This document shows positions 15,243-23,673 of a stretch of DNA of 31,173 nt, in pieces. The first letter of the stretch is position 1; each line of letters opens with the position of its first letter. Source of the DNA: FEN-1250 sp039918615 (GTDB lineage Bacteria > Gemmatimonadota > Gemmatimonadetes > Gemmatimonadales > Gemmatimonadaceae). A program made the position numbers and the translations under genes. The notes below the pieces were generated by a model, which saw only the letters and a program-made list of their open reading frames with translations, did not search any database and was not told where the DNA came from. The stretch spans positions 1-31,173 of the forward strand of contig JBDSHG010000223.1 in the NCBI GenBank assembly GCA_039918615.1, written 5' to 3'.

Positions 15243-18200
15243 ATGGGACGTTCTGTTAGGTCAGTTATTGCCGTCGTGTGCGCGCTCATTGCGCTTCCGG
15301 CTTATGCCGTAGCGCAGGACGCTGTCACGATCACTGGTCGAGTCGCCAGTGCGGAGGGCGGTGCGCCGCTCGGTACGGCAAGCGTCACTGTCGAAGGGCT
15401 TGGCTCTGTTACGCTCACCCGTGATGATGGGCGGTATTCGCTCGTCGTTCCGGCCGCGCGCGCACACGGGCAGCAGGCCACGATCACAGCACGCTTGATC
15501 GGCTACAAGGCGAAGGCCGCGACGATTACGCTCGCGGGCAACGTCACGCAGGATTTTGCGCTCGACGTCAATCCGCTCCGCCTCGGCGAAATCATCGTGA
15601 CGGGCGCGGGCACGACCAGCTCGATCGAGAAGCTCGGCACCGCGGTGTCGACGGTCGATTCATCGCTGATCACGCGCTCGCACGAGAATAACATCGTCGA
15701 GGCGCTCGCCGGCAAGACACCGGGCGTCCAGGTCAACAGCCAGTCTGGTGACCCGGGCTCGTCCGCGTACATTCGCATTCGCGGCATCAAGTCGCTCTCG
15801 GGCGATGCGCAGCCGCTGTTCGTCGTCGATGGTGTGCCGATCGACAATTCCGTCATGACGGCGGAAGATCCGACGGCTGGTGTTGCCGCGCCGAACCGCG
15901 CAGCCGACATCAACCCGAACGACATCGAAACGGTTACGATCCTGAAGGGTGCGGCTGCCGCGGCGATTTACGGCGCGCGCGCATCGGACGGTGTCGTGAT
16001 CATCACCACGAAGAGCGGTCACGCCGGTGGCACGCACTATTCGCTGGGCTCGAACTACTCGTTCGACAAAGTCAACAGGAAGGTCCCGCTGCAGACGACC
16101 TATGCGCAGGGCTCCCACGGCGTCAATGCGGTCTGCGCCAACCCCGGTTGCCGCCTCACGAGCGGTTCGTACGGAGACCTGATTGCGGCGGGCACGCCGA
16201 CGTACAATCACTTCGATGAGATCTTCGAGACCGGGCACAACTCCGACAACACGCTTTCCGCGTCCGGTGGAAATGACAAGACCGTCTTCTACCTCTCGGC
16301 CGGCTACACGAATCAGCAGGGCGTCATCTTGGGCCCGAACGACACCTACAAGCGAACCACGGTTCGCCTGAAGGCGTCGCACCACCTGTTCGATCGACTC
16401 ACCGTCGGCGGCAACATTTCGTATGTCGATGGCCGCGGACAGTTCGTGCAGAAGGGCTCGAACACGTCGGGACTGCTGCTCGGCGCCATGCGTACGTCGC
16501 CGAACTTCAATAACTTTCCCTATCTCGACACCGCCACACAGACGCAGCGCTCCTATCGGTATCCGCAGCCCGTGCTGTTCGACAATCTGAGCGGCCGCGG
16601 CTATGACAACCCGCTCTTCGTCATCTTCGGGAATCTGAACACGGCCGAGACGAACCGCGCGTATGGCAACGTCAATTTGAACTACGACGCCACCGACTGG
16701 CTGAAGCTCGACTACACGCTCGGTGCCGATTACTACAGCAATCAGTTGCTGGACGCGCAGGCACAGTCGTCGTCGTCGTTCGCCAGCGGGCAGGTCTTCC
16801 GCACCGATGGCAACAATCTCCAGATCGATCACAACCTGACGGCCACCCTGAGCCACACGTTCAGTCCGAATTTCTCCGGAACGTTCACGCTTGGACAGAA
16901 CCTGAACGCGCGCCGATTCCGCGAGACGGACGTCAACGGACAGAACCTCGTCGCCGCGACGCCGTTCAACCTGCAGAACACGACGGCGTGGATTCCGACG
17001 GAATTCAAGTCGCTCGTACACTCCGAGTCGTACTTCGGGCAGGCGACGGCGGACATCTACAACCAGCTGTACCTGACGGCCGCACTGCGCAACGATGGAT
17101 TCTCCACCTTCGGTGAGAGTAATCCCCGCGCCTGGTATCCGAAGGCGAGCGCCGCCTGGACGTTCACGAATCTCCTCGGCAAGACCGATCAGAGGGGCGC
17201 GTTCAGCTTCGGGAAGCTCCGTGCGGCGTACGGCGAAACCGGAAAGGAGCCCGGTGTCTACGCCACGAACACCGTGCTCATCCCGGGCGGATTCTTCGGC
17301 TCGGGCTTCGGCGACTTCCTCAATGCGACGCAGCAGGGGGGTGGAGGATTGTTCTCGAGCGGCGCGCTCGGCAATCCGAACATCAAGCCGGAACGCGAAA
17401 AGGAGTTCGAGGGTGGAGCTGACCTCGGCTTCCTCGATCAGAAGGTCGATCTCTCGCTGACGTACTATAAGAACAAGTCGACGGACGTCATTCTTCCGCT
17501 TCCGATTCCGCTTAGCTCCGGCTACGCAACGCAGTTGAAGAACGGGGCGACGCTGCAAAACAAGGGCTACGAAGTCGCGATGAACGTGCGTCCAATCACG
17601 CGCCCGAATTTCTCATGGGATCTCGGCGTGAACTGGGCGAAGAACACGACCACGGTCACTGGACTCAGTGGAGCGGAGTTCGTGTCCAACGTCGCGCAGT
17701 TCGGCGGTACCTTTTCGGGCGCCGCCGGCGCTGCGACGCTCGGCAATGACATCGGCCTTCGCGGCCAGGACTTCGTTCGCTGCGGTCGCGGGGTAGTCGT
17801 CGACGGTGTCGACATCGATGCGACGTCGTGCGTCGGCGCAGCCAAGAACGCGCTCTACATCGATGCGTCCGGCTTCCCGGTGTTTGATCCGACGGATCGT
17901 GTCATCTCGGATCCGGATCCGCATTGGACCGGATCGATCCGCACGAGCTTCCACATCAGCAAGTTCCAGATTTCTGCGCTCGTCGATCACAAGCAGGGTG
18001 GCGATATATGGAACGGAACGCGTGGTGCGCTCTACAACTTCGGTATACACAAGGACACGGATATCCGCGGTGGCACGTTCACCTTCGGCAAGGACTATCC
18101 GTACCTCAGCGGACCGGTTGCTGGTCCCGGCGCTGGAACTCCCGTGGTCATCGATCAGAGCTGGTTCCAGGGTGACGGTAGCGGCTTCGTCGGACCGTCC

Positions 18201-18467
18201 GCGGAGTTCGTCGAGAATGGCACGTACACGAAGCTCCGCGAGATTTCCGTTGCGTACACGTTCGACGGCAAGTGGGTGCCGAATCTGATCGGCCTCACGT
18301 CCATCGATCTGCGCGTGGCGGGACGTAACCTGGCGACGTGGACGAAGTACAAGGGAATCGATCCCGAGACGAACCTGGCCGGCGCGGCGTTCGCGGTGCA
18401 GGGAATCGACTACTTCAACAACCCGCAGACTCGGTCGATCGTTATATCGGTCGGCCTGAATCGCTAA
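15243..18467 (+). CDS. SusC/RagA-family TonB-dependent outer-membrane receptor
   Basis: 1074 residues, larger than the first paralogue. ATG 15243 has AAGGAGG four bases before it. Signal peptide: MGRSVRSVIAVVCALIALPA, cleaved after AVA before QDA. It is followed by a carboxypeptidase-like beta domain (VTITGRVASAEGGAPLGTAS to LIGYKAKAATI), a TonB-box-like EIIVTGAG, and the plug (NNIVEALAGKTPGVQVNSQS, IRIRGIKSLSGDAQPLFVVD, TVTILKGAAAAAIYGARASD, VVIITTKSG). Long barrel loops with aromatic and Asn-rich segments follow; KPEREKEFEGGADLGFLDQK is a characteristic SusC barrel motif also seen in the first pair. Its SusD partner begins 18 bases after the stop. The SusC-like protein at 5033 is clearly a paralogue but diverges in the loops, so a different ligand is likely. 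Confidence 0.94.
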   Translation: MGRSVRSVIAVVCALIALPAYAVAQDAVTITGRVASAEGGAPLGTASVTVEGLGSVTLTRDDGRYSLVVPAARAHGQQATITARLIGYKAKAATITLAGNVTQDFALDVNPLRLGEIIVTGAGTTSSIEKLGTAVSTVDSSLITRSHENNIVEALAGKTPGVQVNSQSGDPGSSAYIRIRGIKSLSGDAQPLFVVDGVPIDNSVMTAEDPTAGVAAPNRAADINPNDIETVTILKGAAAAAIYGARASDGVVIITTKSGHAGGTHYSLGSNYSFDKVNRKVPLQTTYAQGSHGVNAVCANPGCRLTSGSYGDLIAAGTPTYNHFDEIFETGHNSDNTLSASGGNDKTVFYLSAGYTNQQGVILGPNDTYKRTTVRLKASHHLFDRLTVGGNISYVDGRGQFVQKGSNTSGLLLGAMRTSPNFNNFPYLDTATQTQRSYRYPQPVLFDNLSGRGYDNPLFVIFGNLNTAETNRAYGNVNLNYDATDWLKLDYTLGADYYSNQLLDAQAQSSSSFASGQVFRTDGNNLQIDHNLTATLSHTFSPNFSGTFTLGQNLNARRFRETDVNGQNLVAATPFNLQNTTAWIPTEFKSLVHSESYFGQATADIYNQLYLTAALRNDGFSTFGESNPRAWYPKASAAWTFTNLLGKTDQRGAFSFGKLRAAYGETGKEPGVYATNTVLIPGGFFGSGFGDFLNATQQGGGGLFSSGALGNPNIKPEREKEFEGGADLGFLDQKVDLSLTYYKNKSTDVILPLPIPLSSGYATQLKNGATLQNKGYEVAMNVRPITRPNFSWDLGVNWAKNTTTVTGLSGAEFVSNVAQFGGTFSGAAGAATLGNDIGLRGQDFVRCGRGVVVDGVDIDATSCVGAAKNALYIDASGFPVFDPTDRVISDPDPHWTGSIRTSFHISKFQISALVDHKQGGDIWNGTRGALYNFGIHKDTDIRGGTFTFGKDYPYLSGPVAGPGAGTPVVIDQSWFQGDGSGFVGPSAEFVENGTYTKLREISVAYTFDGKWVPNLIGLTSIDLRVAGRNLATWTKYKGIDPETNLAGAAFAVQGIDYFNNPQTRSIVISVGLNR

Positions 18468-18485
18468 GCGAAGGAGAATCCCAAG

Positions 18486-19865
18486 GTGAAAATGCAACTC
18501 AAGGGAGCGATCTGCGCGGCGGCGTTGGTAGTCGTCGCAGCGGGTTGCAACAACTTCCTCAAGGGTGGGGATCTGACCAAGGATCCGAACAACCCTCTCA
18601 ACGCTACACCGAAGCAGCTTTTTTCTTCGGTGCAGTCGAATCTCTGGATACAGCAGACGAGCGATCTCGCCCGTCTCACCAGCATGTGGATGCAGCAGGT
18701 GGTTGGTGTTGCCCGCCAGGCCTATGGCACCTATACGTTCACAGGCGTCACGGAGTCTTCGTTCGACGCGGAATTTGCGCGCGCCTACCAGGGTGGTGGA
18801 ATTCTCGATCTGCGTAAGATCGATTCCACCACGCAGGTTCTCGGCGACAGCATCTTTCTCGGCATTAGCAAGGTCACGGAAGCCTGGTTGATCAGCGTGA
18901 ACGCCGACATCTGGGGTGACATTCCCTACAGCCAGGCGGACTCGTTCTTCGTCTATCCGCAGCCGGTGCTCGATCCGCAGCAGACGGTCTACGATATGGT
19001 GGAGACGCGTCTGTCTGAGGCCATTGCCGAGCTGCAAAGTGGTATCGGCTCCGGTCCGAAAGGCGCGGATCTCGTGTACGGCGGCGATCCGGACAAGTGG
19101 ATCGAGCTCGCGCACACTCTCAAGGCACGCGTCTGGCTGCACCAGGCGGAGAAGCTGGGAACGCCGGCGTACGCGTCGGCGCTCGTCGAGGCCGCTCAGG
19201 GCATTAGCTCCAACGATGGCGACTACGTCGCAAATTTCTCCGGTTCGCAGGCGGGGGAAAGCAACCCGTGGTGGCAGTTCCTCGATGCCAACGGCACCAC
19301 CGGACGAAATGGCGACATCGTTGCGACGAATTCGTTCCTCTACGATCTGATGTCCTCGACGAACGATCCTCGCTTTCCCGACTACTTCCAGCCGGGAAGC
19401 GTGGACACGTACGACTTCAGCCCGTTCCGGGAGAATCCGACGTATCCGCAGCCGTTCGTGACGTACAACGAGAATCTGCTCATCCAGGCTGAGGCGCAGC
19501 TCCAGACGGGTGCAACAGGCGCGGCGCTGACCTCGTTGAACACCGAGCGTGCGGCGTGGGCATTGTTACTTGCTCCGACGAAGGCGTGGCATCGCGCTTA
19601 CACGCTTGCGCCGGCCGGCTCGGCGACGCTCTCGGCGATCATGACCGAGAAGTACATCGTTCTCTTCCAGAACATCGAGTCGTGGAACGACTACAAGCGC
19701 ACGTGCATTCCGGCGCTGACGCCGGTCGCCGGCGGCGTCAACGGCGTCATTCCGGGGCGTCTGCTCTACCCCGTGGGTGAGCGCCAGACGAACACGAACA
19801 TCCCGGCGGTCAGTGCCCAGCCGCCGCGGAACTGGAACGATCCCAACGCCTGCTCGGATTCCTGA
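18486..19865 (+). CDS. SusD/RagB-family nutrient-binding outer-membrane lipoprotein
   Basis: 459 residues. GTG 18486 has AAGGAG nine bases before it; an ATG at 18492 is an alternative. The lipoprotein signal ends ALVVVAAGC (Cys21). Family motifs: FLKGGDLTKDPNNPLN at the mature start, the GGDPDKWIELAHTLKARVWL helix, VTYNENLLIQAEAQLQTG and IMTEKYIVLFQNIESWNDYK near the C-terminus, and the closing PRNWNDPNAC. It should cap the preceding SusC-like channel. It is followed by a clear terminator, so the pair forms a two-gene operon. Confidence 0.92.
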   Translation: MKMQLKGAICAAALVVVAAGCNNFLKGGDLTKDPNNPLNATPKQLFSSVQSNLWIQQTSDLARLTSMWMQQVVGVARQAYGTYTFTGVTESSFDAEFARAYQGGGILDLRKIDSTTQVLGDSIFLGISKVTEAWLISVNADIWGDIPYSQADSFFVYPQPVLDPQQTVYDMVETRLSEAIAELQSGIGSGPKGADLVYGGDPDKWIELAHTLKARVWLHQAEKLGTPAYASALVEAAQGISSNDGDYVANFSGSQAGESNPWWQFLDANGTTGRNGDIVATNSFLYDLMSSTNDPRFPDYFQPGSVDTYDFSPFRENPTYPQPFVTYNENLLIQAEAQLQTGATGAALTSLNTERAAWALLLAPTKAWHRAYTLAPAGSATLSAIMTEKYIVLFQNIESWNDYKRTCIPALTPVAGGVNGVIPGRLLYPVGERQTNTNIPAVSAQPPRNWNDPNACSDS

Positions 19866-19894
19866 GCACGGTTCGGTAGCTGAATCCGTACGAG

Positions 19895-19942
19895 CAAACG
19901 ACCCGGTGCGCCTCATGGCACACCGGGTCGTTTGTTTTCCTT
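19895..19942 (+). terminator. Rho-independent terminator of the second SusC/SusD operon
   Basis: CAAACGACCCGGTG (19895-19908) pairs perfectly with CACCGGGTCGTTTG (19921-19934) across a 12-base loop, and is followed by TTTTCCTT. It lies 30 bases after the SusD stop. This is the clearest intrinsic terminator in the window. Confidence 0.88.
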
Positions 19943-20006
19943 CGCTACTCTTGACGCCCCCACGCGCCAACCCCGTATATTCCCTCATCCACTGATCGAG
20001 GAAGTC

Positions 20007-20447
20007 ATGCGCGCTAGGTACCTCGCTCCTGTCCTGTCAGTCTTGTGCGCCTGCTATCAGTCCGTGCCGGTCGAGCTCTCTCGCGTGACGCCGGGTACGA
20101 AGCTTCGCGTCTCGCTCACCGACGCCGGCGCGGACTCCCTCGCGCGCTATCTCGGCCCCGGCGTCGAAACGATCGACGGGAAGCTGATCACCACCACGGA
20201 CAGCGGAGTCTCGATGTCCGTGACCCAGGTGTCGATGCGGTCGGGGCAGGATCAGTTCTGGAAGGGCGAGACCGTCGTGATCCCGCGCAGCGCGCTGGGC
20301 ACCGTTCAGGCGCGCAAGATCAACAAGTCCAAGTCGGTGCTACTCGCCGGCGTCTTCGTCGTCGCCCTCGCGAGCCTCAGGCTCGGCGGCGTCATCGGTG
20401 GCAACGGCGGCTCGACGGGCGGCAACGGTACCGGCGGACCGCGCTAA
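20007..20447 (+). CDS. Small lipoprotein with C-terminal membrane segment
   Basis: 146 residues. ATG 20007 has GAGGAAG just upstream; longer in-frame starts overlap the terminator and are unlikely. The lipoprotein signal ends VLSVLCAC (Cys16). The mature domain (VELSRVTPGTKLRVSLTDAG, then VETIDGKLITTTDSGVSMSV, WKGETVVIPRSALGTVQ) is strand-rich. A hydrophobic segment follows (SVLLAGVFVVALASLRLGGV), then a Gly/Asn tail. No known family recognised. It converges on another small lipoprotein gene 43 bases away. Confidence 0.72.
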   Translation: MRARYLAPVLSVLCACYQSVPVELSRVTPGTKLRVSLTDAGADSLARYLGPGVETIDGKLITTTDSGVSMSVTQVSMRSGQDQFWKGETVVIPRSALGTVQARKINKSKSVLLAGVFVVALASLRLGGVIGGNGGSTGGNGTGGPR

Positions 20448-20490
20448 CGATCGTGACGCAGCTGCGAGGGTGCCGCTCCGGGCCAGCTAG

Positions 20491-20868
20491 TCAATAGAAG
20501 GCCAGCGCCGCTCTCGTCAGGTTGTTCTCGAGCGTCCACGTAATCTGCATGCCGCCCGGACGCACACTGATTATCTCGCTGTTGATCGCGCCGGATGTCC
20601 CCACTCCGTGCGCCGAGAGCTGTAGCGTCCCGCCGCCCCGCGTCACGGTCTTCGAGAGCACGAAGTTCGCGTCAGACGACGCCGTCACCGTCCCCACACG
20701 CGTCCGCTGGCCATCGCGGATCACGAAAATGTCGACATCGCCCCAGTTATGATTCACTACCTGGAGCGTCGAATCGTTGTCCGCGGCCAGATCGTCGTTG
20801 ATGCGGTGCTTCCCGCAGCCCGACAGGACGACGACCATCGCGATCGCGGCAAACCACTTAGTCAACAT
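20491..20868 (-). CDS. Small lipoprotein, unknown function
   Basis: 125 residues from ATG 20868, preceded by CCGGAGG five bases upstream, a near-ideal ribosome-binding site; an upstream in-frame start at 20910 is rejected. Lipoprotein signal FAAIAMVVVLSGC (Cys18). The mature domain looks like a small beta-sandwich: LQVVNHNWGDVDIFVIRDGQ, TRVGTVTASSDANFVLSKTV, GTLQLSAHGVG, MQITWTLENNL. The short paired strands resemble domains that follow polymer-binding scaffolds, but no family is assigned. Confidence 0.72.
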   Translation of the reverse strand: MLTKWFAAIAMVVVLSGCGKHRINDDLAADNDSTLQVVNHNWGDVDIFVIRDGQRTRVGTVTASSDANFVLSKTVTRGGGTLQLSAHGVGTSGAINSEIISVRPGGMQITWTLENNLTRAALAFY

Positions 20869-21022
20869 GCTTCCTCCGGAGGTCATTGCTCTTCCAATCC
20901 GCCTAATCACGCCCCCGGCCCCGCCCCCGTCAAGCCTGCTTTGCGGTGCCCTCGCTCGATTCCAATGGAGCGCTTGCGAAGGTCACATTAGGACGCCCGA
21001 TTCGCCTTGCGTCATCGCGGGT

Positions 21023-21032
21023 GTAATATTAC
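21023..21032. promoter_or_regulatory. Palindrome GTAATATTAC, possible operator or -10 region
   Basis: A perfect 10-base palindrome in an otherwise GC-rich divergent region. It contains a TAATAT that could serve as a -10 element for the downstream cluster, although no good -35 lies at the right distance (TTCGCC is the nearest). Roughly 150 bases upstream of the first barrel start. Confidence 0.35.
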
Positions 21033-21104
21033 GTCGCAGGCCGTGCGCGCTTGCTGCGGTCTGTAACGTCTTAAGTGGTACGCGCGTCTATGGATGCACC
21101 CGCC

Positions 21105-21117
21105 AAAGTGTCACTTT
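21105..21117. promoter_or_regulatory. Interrupted palindrome AAAGTG-T-CACTTT
   Basis: A perfect 6+6 inverted repeat with one central base, 62 bases before the ATG of the first barrel gene. The size and symmetry fit a dimeric regulator site. Being downstream of the promoter-like palindrome at 21023, it could act as a roadblock repressor site. Confidence 0.35.
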
Positions 21118-21179
21118 CTGCGCGCTTTGTGATAGTGCGCGAGTACGCAGTCCGTCTCCATTTACATGCTCGGAGGTTT

Positions 21180-22418
21180 ATGCGCACGACGCGGTGGAAA
21201 ATCGCACTCGTATCCAGCGCGCTGATCGGCGCGCACGCGAGCGCCCCCGCCCTCGCGGCGCAGGACGCGGCGCCCTTCTCAACACCTCTCGCCGCCGCCG
21301 GAATTCTCTACCCCTCCACGCTGACCTTCGGCACCGGGCTGATCGACATTCCAGTCGCTTGGGTCTCGCCGAATTCCGGCGACCTCTGGGTGACCGCGTC
21401 CGGCAAGATCACGAATTATTGCGCCACGGTTTGCACGATCAATTTCCAGGACAAGTTCAACACGAATCTTTCGATCGACACGCACTGGAAGCAGCGCTTC
21501 TCCGTCGGTCTCTCCGTCTACAGTCAGAATCCGAACTACGGCTTCTTCGGCGAAGTTCTCGCCCTCAAGCAGCAGCCCGAAAAAATCTGGCCCTCGATCG
21601 CCGTCGGCTTTCGCAATCTCGGCCCCGATACTCACGAAGAGCGCTTCCTCATCGGCAACGATGTCTACGTCTCGCCCACCGGCGGGATCACCGACACGGT
21701 TCCGGGATTCGCCAAGCACTTCCACTCCACGCCCACGGTCTACGCTGTGGCCACGAAGGAAGTGAAGGCCGGAAGCAATGGCGCCGCGAGCTTCAGCCTC
21801 GGCTACGGCAGTGGGATTTTCCGCGATGATGGCGATCTCGGTCGCAACTACAACGACAAGGGTACGATCGTCAAAGGGCTCTTCCTCGGAGCGCGCTATG
21901 CACTTCGCACCTCGGAGAACAGCAGCGTAACGATCCTCGGCGAGAACAACGGTTGGGACTGGAATGCAGGAGTCGTCGGCAACTGGCGCGGCATCGGCCT
22001 TGGCGTGTACGGCACCGAGCTCGAGGAAGGGAGCAAGAATCCGAGCAAGGGTTATCTCTACACGGTCTACAACTACACGAAGTTCAACGTCTCGCTGAGC
22101 TATAGTGGGAACCTCCACGACATCGCACACGGCACGATCCTGCGCGCGCGCATCGGTGAGCTCGAGCAGGAGCAACTCCGCCTGCGCGCGCAGATCACGC
22201 AGCGTCAGCACAAGATCGAAGAACTGCAGGCGTCGCTGCAGAAAGCGCAGGGCGGCGAGCTCGCGGAAGTCGCGAAGCGCCGCGAACAGCTCGATGCGCA
22301 GATCCAGGAAGAGCAGGATGCCATCAAGCGCGCCGAAGAACGCCTGAATCAGCTGCAGGGCGGGTCACCACCACCGACGACCACGCCTCCGCCAAGCACG
22401 ACCACGCCCCCGCGCTAA
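21180..22418 (+). CDS. Predicted outer-membrane barrel with periplasmic coiled coil (paralogue 1)
   Basis: 412 residues, first gene of the energised-envelope cluster. CGGAGG precedes ATG 21180. Signal peptide TTRWKIALVSSALIGAHASA, cleaved after ALA before AQD. Residues ~35-300 are a strand-rich region of short alternating aromatic/hydrophobic segments (TGLIDIPVAWVSPNSGDLWV, WKQRFSVGLSVYSQNPNYGF, AASFSLGYGSGIF, VTILGENNGWDWN, FNVSLSYSGN), consistent with a 12-16 strand barrel. Residues ~320-395 are a charged heptad coiled coil (RIGELEQEQLRLRAQITQRQ), ending in a Pro/Thr-rich tail. It is homologous across its length to the next gene and separated from it by 19 bases. Role inferred: outer-membrane part of a trans-envelope machine. 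Confidence 0.8.
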   Translation: MRTTRWKIALVSSALIGAHASAPALAAQDAAPFSTPLAAAGILYPSTLTFGTGLIDIPVAWVSPNSGDLWVTASGKITNYCATVCTINFQDKFNTNLSIDTHWKQRFSVGLSVYSQNPNYGFFGEVLALKQQPEKIWPSIAVGFRNLGPDTHEERFLIGNDVYVSPTGGITDTVPGFAKHFHSTPTVYAVATKEVKAGSNGAASFSLGYGSGIFRDDGDLGRNYNDKGTIVKGLFLGARYALRTSENSSVTILGENNGWDWNAGVVGNWRGIGLGVYGTELEEGSKNPSKGYLYTVYNYTKFNVSLSYSGNLHDIAHGTILRARIGELEQEQLRLRAQITQRQHKIEELQASLQKAQGGELAEVAKRREQLDAQIQEEQDAIKRAEERLNQLQGGSPPPTTTPPPSTTTPPR

Positions 22419-22437
22419 TTCGAGACCCAGGTCAACG

Positions 22438-23652
22438 ATGATCTTCTCCGTTCCCCGATCCGTCCGCATTGCGCTGCTGCTCGCCCTCCCGGCGGCCGTC
22501 GTGCTCCCGGGAGTCGCGAAAGCGCAAGAGACCTATCCCCAGACGATGTACTGGGGCGCCGGTCTGATCGACATTCCCGTCGCCTACGTCTCGTCCGTGA
22601 CGGGAGACTTCGCGCTGAACTTCTCGGGCAAGACTTTCCATGGCGCGAAGGCCTCGCCGGGATTCGCTGTGCTCGATGGGCTCAACACCAACGGCTCGCT
22701 CTCCTTCTCCTTCTTCGGACGGCTCGAGACGGGAATCTCGATCTACTCCGACAATCCGGAGTGGGGACTCTTCGCGCAGGGGCTGCTCCTCAACGAGGAG
22801 AATTTCCGTCCGAAGTCCGGGCTCGTTCGCTGGGTGCCGAGTATCGCGGTTGGAATGCGGAACATCGGACCATACGATCACATCGACCGTTTCACCATCG
22901 GCTACGACCTCTATCCCGGCACCGTCGCGACTCCCGGTAAGCAGCACTTGGTGGATTCGCTCCATCAGAATTTCAAAACCGGAAATACGGTCTACGGTGT
23001 GGCCACGAAGTCGTTTGCACTCTCCGAGCTGAATCCGGGCTGGGGGAAGACGACGGTGAGCCTCACGGTCGGCTACGGCAATGGTCTCTTCAAGAACGAC
23101 GGCGGTCTCGGATCCGCGTATGCGGCGAATTCGTGGAACGGCGCGTTCGGCGGTGTGAAGGTCGATCTCTTCCCGACGGCGCACAGCACCCTGTCGTTCA
23201 TGGCCGAGAACAATTCGTGGGACTACAACGTTGGCGCGGCCTATGAGTGGCACGGGCTGCGCGCGGGCGCGTACTGGACTGAGCTCGGCGCGTCGCGCGC
23301 GGACACCAGCTCCGCTGCTTCGAAGCTCTACGGCTTCAGCAAGTTCTCGTTCACACTCGGCTGGCAGAACAACGTGCTCGCGCTACTGCGTGGTCACTCG
23401 CTCGAGCGCCGCGTCGCGGAGCTCGAGCGCCAGCGGCAGCTGCTCACCACAGAGATCACCGCGCGCCAGCAGCGCATCGCCTCGCTGGAGCTCGAGATCA
23501 ACCGCTACCAGGCGCAGAATCTCCTCGAGCTCGAGCAGCGCCGTGCGACTGCCGAGACCGAGCTGCGCTCCGAGCGCGAGGCGTTGCAGCGACTGGAGGA
23601 ACGCCTCCACAAGCTGGAGCAGGATGCGCCGCCCAGTACGACGCCGCACTAG
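22438..23652 (+). CDS. Predicted outer-membrane barrel with periplasmic coiled coil (paralogue 2)
   Basis: 404 residues, tandem paralogue of the preceding gene. Shared features in order: signal peptide (IALLLALPAAVVLPGVAKA, before QET), GAGLIDIPVAYVSSVTGDFA, an early-domain repeat (FFGRLETGISIYSDNPEWGL), VPSIAVGMRNIGP, TVSLTVGYGNGLF, LSFMAENNSWDYNVGAAYEW, FSFTLGW, then a coiled coil (LERRVAELERQRQLLTTEIT, LELEINRYQAQNLLELEQRR, EREALQRLEERLHKLEQD) and a short Pro/Thr tail. The barrel cores differ by insertions and substitutions, so the pair probably forms a hetero-oligomer or has specialised ligands. A start with no strong Shine-Dalgarno is consistent with translational coupling. Confidence 0.8.
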   Translation: MIFSVPRSVRIALLLALPAAVVLPGVAKAQETYPQTMYWGAGLIDIPVAYVSSVTGDFALNFSGKTFHGAKASPGFAVLDGLNTNGSLSFSFFGRLETGISIYSDNPEWGLFAQGLLLNEENFRPKSGLVRWVPSIAVGMRNIGPYDHIDRFTIGYDLYPGTVATPGKQHLVDSLHQNFKTGNTVYGVATKSFALSELNPGWGKTTVSLTVGYGNGLFKNDGGLGSAYAANSWNGAFGGVKVDLFPTAHSTLSFMAENNSWDYNVGAAYEWHGLRAGAYWTELGASRADTSSAASKLYGFSKFSFTLGWQNNVLALLRGHSLERRVAELERQRQLLTTEITARQQRIASLELEINRYQAQNLLELEQRRATAETELRSEREALQRLEERLHKLEQDAPPSTTPH

Positions 23653-23673
23653 CCCACGACCAAGAGTTTCCTG

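Larger units (their letters stand above)
20869..21179. other. Divergent upstream region of the envelope cluster
   Basis: About 310 bases between the minus-strand lipoprotein and the first gene of the barrel/TPR cluster. Two palindromes stand out (21023-21032 and 21105-21117), and CGGAGG precedes the ATG at 21180. Longer in-frame extension of the first barrel gene to 21075 has no signal peptide and covers these sites, so it is rejected. No other gene is supported. Confidence 0.55.

Noticed and set aside
20482..20510. GGCCAGC repeated near the end of the minus-strand lipoprotein
   Set aside because: It is a short direct repeat, not an inverted repeat, so it does not form a terminator between the convergent lipoprotein genes.
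21075..22418. Longer start for the first barrel gene
   Set aside because: It would cover both palindromes and place 35 residues before the signal peptide; ATG 21180 has CGGAGG before it.
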